Assembly (NCBI GenBank): GCA_964345695.1
Contig: CAYFSC010000096.1
Span: 1 to 11,826, forward strand
Source of the DNA: CAYFSC01 sp964345695
Lineage (GTDB): Bacteria > Bacteroidota > Rhodothermia > Rhodothermales > Salinibacteraceae
DNA: 11,826 nt
Direction: 5' to 3'
Shown: piece by piece, positions 1-6,700 of the stretch
Layout: every line of letters begins with the position of its first letter
Position numbering within the stretch: the first letter of the stretch is position 1
The notes under the pieces: model-generated
The model's database searches: none
Told to the model about the DNA's origin: nothing
What the model saw: the letters and a program-made list of their open reading frames with translations, nothing else
Translations under genes and position numbers: made by a program

Positions 1-83
1 GTCGCGATGTCGGGATTGCTGCAGAACGGGGCCTTCGGATCCCCTCCCAAGCGTACAGCGGAACGGGGCCCGCCCCCGGACGA

Positions 84-101
84 CGGCACGTGAGCGTGCC
101 G
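84..101. terminator. Small hairpin, possible terminator of an upstream gene
   Basis: CGGCACG (84-90) and its exact reverse complement CGTGCCG (95-101) enclose a four-base loop, TGAG. No T-run follows on either strand, so intrinsic termination is only a possibility. In the first + frame the window is open from base 1 to a TGA at 91-93, inside the loop, so the hairpin could mark the end of a gene beginning before the window. That tail (30 codons) has no recognisable motif. Apart from this hairpin and the pyrimidine-rich array at 186-213, I see nothing else in bases 1-247. Confidence 0.25.
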
Positions 102-185
102 CGCAGACGGTCAGCGCTGCTGGCAGCCGGTTCGCAAACACATTCTTTGCAGGATCACGTTGCGTCCTCGGCTGGGCCGACCTAT

Positions 186-213
186 CCTGTTTTCCTGTTC
201 TGTTATTCTGTTC
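186..213. repeat. Pyrimidine-rich near-tandem octamers (CTGTT core)
   Basis: The pentamer CTGTT occurs at 187, 195, 200 and 208, that is at steps of 8, 5 and 8 bases. TTCTGTTA (198-205) is followed directly by TTCTGTTC (206-213). The array lies about 35 bases before the dehydratase start. It is one of several short-period arrays at gene boundaries in this window, each with a different unit. It has no evident coding role. A transcript leader element is possible but not shown. Confidence 0.5.
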
Positions 214-247
214 TTCGACCGACGCTCTTCTTTCTCGCGTCTCGCCC

Positions 248-1804
248 ATGACGTCTCTCGCTCCCAATTCGAGTGGTCCTTCCGGGGAGCACTGGCTGCG
301 CGTCCGACTTCCGCTGCTGCTGGCGATTCCGGACGTGATCATCTTGTACGCCGGCCTGCTCATCGGATACAAGATTCGCTTCGAGAGCTGGCTGCTGCCT
401 CACACGACAGAGTGGGGCGTGGGGACGCTCATCGTGCTCGGCGTGTACGTCGGGGCCATGGTGGCGAGTGGCCTCTACACGACGTCGCCCCGCCGGATGC
501 ACCTGCGCGAGTTCCTACGCGTGGGCACCTGGCTGATCGGCGCGTGGGGCCTGTCGGTGACGGTGACGTACGTTGTGAGTCCCGAAAACCTGCCGCCGCG
601 CAGCGTGATGGCCGTGCACGGCCTGGTGGCGCTCGTGGGGATCCTGGGGCTTCGTGCCGTGCTCCGCCGCGGCATCGAGCACCTGTCGACGGCGCCGGAG
701 GAGACGGCACCGGGCATCGCCGACACCGAGGTGCAGCTGCGCGACCTCGTGCCGCGGGAGCCGGTGGACATCGACCGGGCCGCGCTGCGCGATTATCTGT
801 CGGGCCGCACCGTGCTCGTGACCGGCGCCGGCGGGTCTATCGGTTCCGAACTGAGCCGGCAGCTGGTCGATCTCGATCCGTTCCGGCTCGTCTTCGTCGA
901 CGTCAGCGAGTACAACCTCTACCAGCTGGAAACGTCGATGCGGGCGGAGCGCTACGACGGCGACATGGAGTTTTGCATCGCCGACGTGCGCGACGCGTCG
1001 ATCATGGACGGGCTCTACACCAGCATGCAACCGGACGTGGTGCTGCATACGGCCGCCTACAAGCACGTTCCTCTCATGGAGCGACACCCGGCGGAGGCGT
1101 TCCGCAACAACACCCTCGCGACGGTCCACCTGCTCGACCTCAGCGAACAGCACGACGTGGAGCAGTTCGTCTTCGTCTCGACGGACAAGGCGGTGGAACC
1201 CACGAGCGTTCTCGGCGCCACGAAGCGGATGGCCGAATGGTACGTGCGCGCCGCGACCTCGGACGTCAAGCGCAAAATTGTTCGGTTCGGCAATGTGTTT
1301 GGAAGCCAGGGCAGCGTCGTCCCGCGGTTCGAGGAGCAACTGGACGCCGGCGAGCCGCTGCCCGTCACGCATCCGGAGATGGAGCGCTACTTTATGAGCG
1401 TCGACGAGGCGTGCAGCCTGATTCTGCAGACGGTCTTGTTCAACGCGCATCCCGTCTACATCCTGCGCATGGGCGACCCGGTCTCGATCCGCTGGCTCGC
1501 CGAGCAGATGATCGAGCGTCGCTACCCGCACGTCGACCCCGACGCGATGATCGAGTACGTGGGGCGCCGCCCCGGCGAGAAGCTGAGCGAGGACCTGCTC
1601 ACTCCCACCGAGACGCCCGACAATACGACGCACGACAGCATCGTCGGCGTGGACAGCGCCGTGCCGTTCAGCCGGACGGAGCTGGAGCTGTACTTCCGCC
1701 ACCTGCGATCGCTCTGCCAGAACCCGCACGCCTCGAAGGCCCAGGTCCGCCGTGCCCTCTTCGAAACGCACCTCGACTCGGCGGAGCAGGACGCGTCGTC
1801 GTAA
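248..1804 (+). CDS. Membrane-bound nucleotide-sugar dehydratase/epimerase (CapD/WbpM/PglF-like), shortened
   Basis: This inner-membrane enzyme of 518 residues probably dehydrates or epimerises a UDP-N-acetylhexosamine, feeding synthesis of O-antigen, capsule or glycoprotein glycan. Four hydrophobic segments lie near residues 21-41, 58-77, 91-110 and 119-138. The NAD(P)-binding motif TGAGGSIG is at 192-199. The catalytic signature STDKAVEPTSVLGATK is at 311-326, and the family C-terminal signature RRPGEKLSEDLL is present. Two points are odd. Relatives of roughly 600 residues carry a CoA-binding-like Rossmann domain between the last membrane helix and the catalytic domain; here only about 50 residues separate them. 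In addition, position 322, usually Tyr or Met, is Leu. The ATG at 248 is chosen because the membrane segments start soon after it, although no good ribosome-binding site precedes it. The exact sugar product cannot be read from the sequence. Confidence 0.9.
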   Translation: MTSLAPNSSGPSGEHWLRVRLPLLLAIPDVIILYAGLLIGYKIRFESWLLPHTTEWGVGTLIVLGVYVGAMVASGLYTTSPRRMHLREFLRVGTWLIGAWGLSVTVTYVVSPENLPPRSVMAVHGLVALVGILGLRAVLRRGIEHLSTAPEETAPGIADTEVQLRDLVPREPVDIDRAALRDYLSGRTVLVTGAGGSIGSELSRQLVDLDPFRLVFVDVSEYNLYQLETSMRAERYDGDMEFCIADVRDASIMDGLYTSMQPDVVLHTAAYKHVPLMERHPAEAFRNNTLATVHLLDLSEQHDVEQFVFVSTDKAVEPTSVLGATKRMAEWYVRAATSDVKRKIVRFGNVFGSQGSVVPRFEEQLDAGEPLPVTHPEMERYFMSVDEACSLILQTVLFNAHPVYILRMGDPVSIRWLAEQMIERRYPHVDPDAMIEYVGRRPGEKLSEDLLTPTETPDNTTHDSIVGVDSAVPFSRTELELYFRHLRSLCQNPHASKAQVRRALFETHLDSAEQDASS

Positions 1805-1818
1805 GCGGGACCACCAAG

Positions 1819-1857
1819 CAGTGCGAGAACGTTTGACGTGACTAATCTTCAGCACTG
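1819..1857. promoter_or_regulatory. Inverted repeat upstream of the toxin-antitoxin pair, possible operator
   Basis: CAGTGC (1819-1824) and GCACTG (1852-1857) are perfect inverted arms 27 bases apart in the 68-base spacer before the antitoxin. Toxin-antitoxin operons are commonly self-repressed through such sites near the promoter. A TTGAC at 1833-1837 between the arms could be a -35-like element, but no convincing -10 partner is visible. The arms are short enough to arise by chance in GC-rich DNA, and the same repeat could instead belong to the 3' end of the dehydratase transcript. Confidence 0.22.
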
Positions 1858-1872
1858 ACTTCTCTCCTGCTT

Positions 1873-2097
1873 ATGGATCCCAGCAACGTTGTTTCTCGCG
1901 ATCCCGACGTTATGAACGGTGCCCTCGTGTTTGCTGGTACCCGCGTTCCTGTTGATATCCTCATTCAACATCTCGCGGCCGGCGACTCCTTAGAGGACTT
2001 CCTCGCGGACTTCCCAACCGTTGAGCGCCAGCAGGCCGTCGCCTATCTCGAAATGGCTCTCGAGCAGACCAAAGCGTCGAATGCGCGTGCTGCTTGA
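1873..2097 (+). CDS. DUF433 domain antitoxin
   Basis: This is a 74-residue protein of the DUF433 family, small helix-turn-helix-like proteins usually found as the antitoxin beside DUF5615 toxins. The family pattern is clear: SRDPDVMNGALVFAGTRVPV at residues 8-27, then DILIQHLAAGDSLEDFLADF and a final helix beginning at VERQQAVAYLEMAL. Length is normal for the family. Its last 17 bases overlap the toxin start, so the two are translationally coupled. It is expected to bind and neutralise the toxin and probably to repress its own promoter. Base composition is lower in GC than the neighbours (34 of 60 bases G or C in 1921-1980), suggesting acquisition by transfer. The ATG at 1873 begins the conserved part directly. 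Confidence 0.88.
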   Translation: MDPSNVVSRDPDVMNGALVFAGTRVPVDILIQHLAAGDSLEDFLADFPTVERQQAVAYLEMALEQTKASNARAA

Positions 2098-2404
2098 TGA
2101 GAATTTGCCACGCCGACTCACGCGCGAGTTCGCCGATGACGTAGAGGCAAGAACGGTTGGACAGCAAGGCTGGAAGGGAACACAAAACGGGGAGCTTCTA
2201 CGCCGTGCCGAAGCAGAGTTCGAGGTGTTCGTCACAACGGATCAAGGCATCCCCCACCAGCAAAATCCTTCGCAGATCCGACTTGCAATCGTGATTCTGG
2301 AGGCAAGGAGCAACCGCCTCACCGACCTCCAACCGCTGATGCAGAGGGTAAACCGGCAGATTCGAGACGTTACAGACGGTGCAGTCGTCCGGATCTCAAC
2401 CTAA
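2081..2404 (+). CDS. DUF5615 PIN-like toxin (putative ribonuclease)
   Basis: This 107-residue protein belongs to the DUF5615 (Mut7-C/PIN-like) family, proposed to be metal-dependent RNases acting as toxins. The N-terminal MRVLLDENLP places acidic residues D6 and E7 after a first beta strand. A second conserved acidic motif, VTTDQGIPHQQN, has D54. The strand LAIVILEA and the helix after it complete the fold. The ATG at 2081 is chosen because LLDEN follows immediately in the family; an upstream in-frame start at 2021 would add 20 unrelated residues read from inside the antitoxin gene. It overlaps the antitoxin by 17 bases. The frame is intact and the acidic residues are present, so the toxin is probably active. 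Composition is about 57% GC in two sampled 60-base stretches, below the neighbouring genes. RNase activity is inferred from family only. Confidence 0.85.
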   Translation: MRVLLDENLPRRLTREFADDVEARTVGQQGWKGTQNGELLRRAEAEFEVFVTTDQGIPHQQNPSQIRLAIVILEARSNRLTDLQPLMQRVNRQIRDVTDGAVVRIST

Positions 2405-2460
2405 TCGCTGCCGAAGCAAGCAGAAAAGGCGGCGTGATCGCGTTTCCCTTCGCGTCGCAC

Positions 2461-2495
2461 AATCACGTGACACGCACCACGCATCACGGACCGCG
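2461..2495. repeat. Near-tandem heptamer array (consensus NANCACG)
   Basis: Five consecutive seven-base units run without slippage: AATCACG, TGACACG, CACCACG, CATCACG and the more diverged GACCGCG. The first four share the ending CACG. The array fills the end of the 95-base spacer between the toxin stop and the glycosyltransferase ATG at 2500, leaving four bases between. It resembles in layout, not in sequence, the other boundary arrays of this window. Unit number and sequence are too short and variable for a CRISPR array. Confidence 0.6.
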
Positions 2496-2499
2496 CGCG

Positions 2500-3610
2500 A
2501 TGCACGTCCTCGTCCTCCCGTCCTGGTACCCGACGACCGAAGCGCCGACCAACGGCGTGTATTTTCGGGAGCAGGCGCAGATGCTGGCGGGCGACGGGAT
2601 GACGGTCGGCGTCGTCTATCCGGAGCACCAGAGCCTGCGTCGGCTCTCGCCATCGGCTGCTGGACGCAAACGCTTCCACGCAGCCTGGACGGACGAGGCA
2701 CCGCCGACGCTCCGACGCTTCAGCTGGAATGTGTGGTGGCGCCTGCCGCAGGGCCTGGAGCGCCGCATCGAGGCGGCGGTCGATCTCGCTGCGCGGTACA
2801 TCGGCGAGCGCGGGCGTCCGGGTCTCGTGCACGCGCACAGCGCACAGTGGGCCGGTGCCGCCGCCGCACGCATCCGCGAGCGGTTCGGCATTCCGTACGT
2901 GCTCACCGAGCACTTCTCAGGCTTCCACCGCGACGCCGTCTTTTCGTGGCAGGACGAGATCGTCCGCGAGGGATTCGAGCACGCCTCGGCCCTCGCCGCC
3001 GTGAGCTCGGCGCTCCGCGACCAACTCGTCGAACGGGGGCTGGCACCGCGCGACGCCATCGACGTGCAGCCCAATCCCGTCGATCCGGCCTTCTTTACGC
3101 TGCCTCCCGCGCCACGCGCCGCATCGCCATTCCGCATCGCCACGCTGGCCCGCCTGCGCGAGCAGAAGCGCATCGACGTGCTGCTCGACGCGTTTGCCAC
3201 GGCGTTCCGCGACGGACCCGAGACGCGTCTGCTGGTGGGCGGCGACGGTCCGGCCCGAAGCGGTCTGGAGCAGCAGGCCCGTGACCTCGGCGTTTCGGAC
3301 CGGGTCACGTTCCTCGGAAATCGCTCGCGGGAGCAGGTCCGCCAGATGTACTGGGACGCCAATCTGTTTGTGCTGCCGAGCGCGTTCGAGACGTTCGGTG
3401 TCGTGCTGATCGAGGCGATGGCGACGGGGCTGCCGGTGCTCGCCACCGCCCGCGGCGGCCCCGGAGACATCGTCACGCCGTCCACCGGTCGCTGTCTCCC
3501 CAACGCCGACCCCGACGATCTGGCGGCCGCCCTGCGCGACATGCGCGCGTCGTGGCTCACGTTCGATCCCGCGTCGATCCGCACCGCCACGGTCGAACGC
3601 TTCGGCCCGG
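2500..3610 (+). CDS. GT4-type (GT-B fold) glycosyltransferase, 3' end lost in assembly gap
   Basis: This is a retaining glycosyltransferase of the large GT4 family that would transfer a sugar from a nucleotide donor onto a growing surface polysaccharide or lipid-linked glycan at the cytoplasmic membrane. The N-terminal Rossmann half begins MHVLVLPSWYPTTEAPTNG, with a VLTEHFSGF segment in the acceptor half. The donor half has ARLREQKRIDVLLDAF, LLVGGDGP, VTFLGNRSREQV, and the EX7E pattern FETFGVVLIE with glutamates near residues 297 and 305. The visible part is 370 residues; family members are about 380-400, so only the final helix or so is missing in the gap. The ATG at 2500 fits the family N-terminus. 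A GTG at 2434 would add 22 residues encoded mostly by the heptamer array and is unlikely. Acceptor and sugar are unknown. The partly overlapping job with the upstream dehydratase is inferred from proximity. Confidence 0.88.
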
Positions 3611-3710
3611 NNNNNNNNNNNNNNNNNNNNNNNNNNNNNNNNNNNNNNNNNNNNNNNNNNNNNNNNNNNNNNNNNNNNNNNNNNNNNNNNNNNNNNNNNN
3701 NNNNNNNNNN
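3611..3710. other. Assembly gap of 100 N
   Basis: Exactly 100 undetermined bases, a usual placeholder length, so the real distance is unknown. It removes the end of the glycosyltransferase and the start of the C25 peptidase. Any promoter or terminator between them is invisible. Reading frames that appear to run through the N stretch have no meaning. Confidence 0.98.
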
Positions 3711-3712
3711 TC

Positions 3713-6700
3713 GTTGCGTGCCTCGGCCTTCTCGTCGGCCTGTACGTCCCTCCCGCCGCCGCACAGTCCGGCGACTACGACCCGTCGTGGTACGACCCCG
3801 AGGCGCCGCACGTCCGCATTGCCGTGACGCAGGACGGCGTCTACCGCGTGCCCGGCCAGCAGCTCCGCGGCGCGCTGCCCGACGGGGCGTCCCTCCCCAG
3901 CATCGATCCGTCGACGCTCCGTCTTCTGGAAAACGGGCAGGAAATCCCCCTTCATCTGAGCGGAACGGACGACGGGACGCTCGACGCCTCCGACGCGCTC
4001 ACCTTCGTCGGCCATCGCAACCGTGGCACCGACGAGCGCTGGGCCTACAACGGAAACGTGTCCCGTCAGAGCAGCTCCTTCCGAAGCCTCTACACGGACA
4101 CGACGTACTACTGGCTGACGTGGGGCGGCGCCGACGGCCGTCGCTATGACACGCCCTCGGTGGGCGCCGGCACGACGGTCACCGCCGTGCAGGACACGGT
4201 GCACGACGAGCGCGATCTGTTCTACTACTTCGGGCGCCCGTTCGAGAACAGCAACGCAACGTACACGGAGTCGGAGGGCTACTACTGGTTCAAGTTTCGC
4301 CATAACGACACGCAGCCCATCGCTTTCGAGCACCGGCTTGATGTGAGCCGGCGCGCGGCCACCGGCACCGAGCTTCAGCTTCGGGTGCGTCTGGATTCGG
4401 AGACGAACTCGTGCCACCGCGTCGAGGTCGAGGCCGAGCTCCAGCAGGGCGGCGACGTCGCCTTCGAGTCGCTCGGCGAGGTCGAATGGTCCGGGTTCGA
4501 GCGGCAGACGTTCACCGCGTCGGTCGTGCAGGAGCGCATCCCCGAGGACGGCCTGCAGCTCCGCCTTACGTCGCGCAACGACGCGTTCTCCCTCTCGGGC
4601 TGCGGCGATCCGGCGTCTCGCCCCAACTTCGTGCTGCTCGACTTCATCGAGGCCACGTACACCCGCTCGCTCGCGGCGCAGAACGACGCGCAGCACTTTC
4701 GCGCGCCGTCTGCACAGGCCACGACGTTCGAGCTGTCCGGCTACACGGAGGGTCCGGTAACGCTCTACAACGCGACCGACGGACGCCGCTACGCCGCCAC
4801 GCCGAACGGCGGAATCGCCCGCATCCCCGCCGTCCCATCGGCCGACGCCGAGCTGTGGGCGGTGGGCCCGAACGGGACGCGCGCTCCGGCCGTCGTGCTG
4901 CCAGATGCCTCAAGCACTTGGTCGGTGCCGTCCGCGCACAATGCCGACTACCTGATCCTGACGACCGCTGCGCTCCTGCCCTCCGCCCAGCGTCTCGCCG
5001 ACTACCGGCGCTCGCACGACGGCTACCAGGTCGAGATCGCGCTGCTGCAGGACGTGTTTGACGAGTTCGACTACGGACGGCCCACCCCCATCGCCATCCG
5101 CCGCTTCGTGCGCGCCACGCAGCAGTGGGAGACGGCGCCCGCCTTCCTCTCCATCTTCGGCGACGCGCAGTTCCCCATCGTGACCGGCGACATCGACGAG
5201 GTGCGCCCGGAGTGGAGCGTGCCGTCGTTCGGCTTCTCGCCGTCGGACGGCTGGTTCGCGATGCAGACCGGCGGGCCGAACGACTTCTCGGAGGTGCTGG
5301 CCATCGGCCGCATTCCGGTGCGCTCCGTCGCGCAGGGCGACCTCTTTCTCGAGAAACTGCAGCGCTACGAATCGTCGGATCTCGACGTGTGGCAGAAGCG
5401 AATGCTGCTCCTGGCCGGCGGCACGAATACGAGCGAGCAAAACCGGCTCCAGTTCTACTCGAACCGGTGGGGCGCGATCATGGCCGACACCACGGCCGCC
5501 GTCAACGGCGAGACCGTGCGCACCCACACCGGCGCCGACACGCTGCAGTACTACAAGCAGAGCACGTCGGCGCTCGACGCCAGCTTTCAGGACTCGCTCT
5601 CGGCCGATCTCCAGCGCGGCTCCGGCTGGCTCAACTATTTTGGCCACTCGGCCGCGCTGACGTGGGAGATCGTGACGGATCCGCCCTCCGAGTTCAACAA
5701 CGCCGGCACGCTGCCCATCGTGACGTCGCTCGCCTGCCGCACCGGATCGTTCGCCGGCGGGCGCTTCGAGGAAAAGAACCTGCCCTCGCTCGGCGAGCAA
5801 CTCGTGGTGGGCACTGTAGACGCGAACGGCACGCCCCGCCAGGGATCGCGCAACGGCGCCATCGCTCACTTCGGGGAGTCGGCGCTCGGCAACCTGCTCC
5901 CCTCCGCGCAGATCAACGACGAACTCGTGGAGCGCGTCTTCGTCGACACGGTGCGCGTTCTGGGCGAAGCCGTGCGCCTCGCCAAGGCCGACATCGCACA
6001 GCAGTTCCGCAACGTGTCGCTCTACGAGAAGCACCTGCTGCAGTACGGACTGCTCGGCGACCCGGCCACCAACATCGCCATCCCCGCGAAGCCCGACCTG
6101 CACGTCGCCTCCGACCTCATCGCGATCGAACCCACCTCGCCGACCCCGTCGCAGGACCTGACGGTGAGCGTGCGCGTCCAGAACCATGGCCTCATCCCGT
6201 CGGACAGTGTGGACGTGACGCTCACCTGGGAGCGGCCCGACGGTGCGTCCGTCCAGCGGAGTCGTCGCCTGCCGCGCGTCCGCCTGGAGGAACGACGTTC
6301 GTTTACGTTCTCGCTCGACCAGCGGGCGCTGGGCACGAATACGTTTCGCGTCCGCGTGGACCCGTCCAACGCGTTTGCGGAGGCCGACGAAACCAACAAC
6401 GTCGCCGAGCGGAGCCAGGTGGTGTTCGGAACCGGGGTCGATCTGATTTCGCCGACCGACCTGGGCACGGTCCCCTCGACATCGCCCGCCCTCACCGTAA
6501 GCGTGCGCCGACAGACGCAGGAGGCCGCCCCGGTCACCGTTCAGCTCGATTCCGTGCCCGACTTCTCGTCCCCCGCTCTGCAGGAGGCGCAGGTCGACGT
6601 CGAGGGCGTCCGCGGCACGTGGCAGCCGCCCGCACCGCTGGAGGACGGCACGACGTACTTCTGGCGCGCCCGCCTCGCCGACGCCGACCGCACGACGTGG

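Noticed and set aside
1..93. Possible C-terminal tail of an upstream gene ending with TGA at 91-93
   Set aside because: Thirty codons with no motif and a composition equally open in the other two frames; not enough to call a gene.
160..1836. Long open frame (558 codons) on the + strand overlapping the dehydratase, and a long opposite-strand frame at 515-1855
   Set aside because: Both translate to Arg/Ala/Pro-rich or Arg/His/Val-rich low-complexity sequence with no family motif. They are by-products of GC-rich codon use in the real gene at 248-1804.
2461..2495. Short repeats considered as a CRISPR array
   Set aside because: Units are 7-8 bases and directly adjacent, with no spacers of 25-40 bases and no cas genes. 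The same applies to the arrays at 8757-8788, 8908-8931 and 9849-9887.
2434..2499. GTG at 2434 as the glycosyltransferase start
   Set aside because: The extra 22 residues come mainly from the heptamer array and precede the typical MHVLVLPSWYP start of the family at 2500.
2434..4149. Single reading frame running from the glycosyltransferase through the N gap into the peptidase region
   Set aside because: The N bases create a false bridge. After the gap this frame has no recognisable sequence, while another frame carries the signal peptide and PorU-like start.
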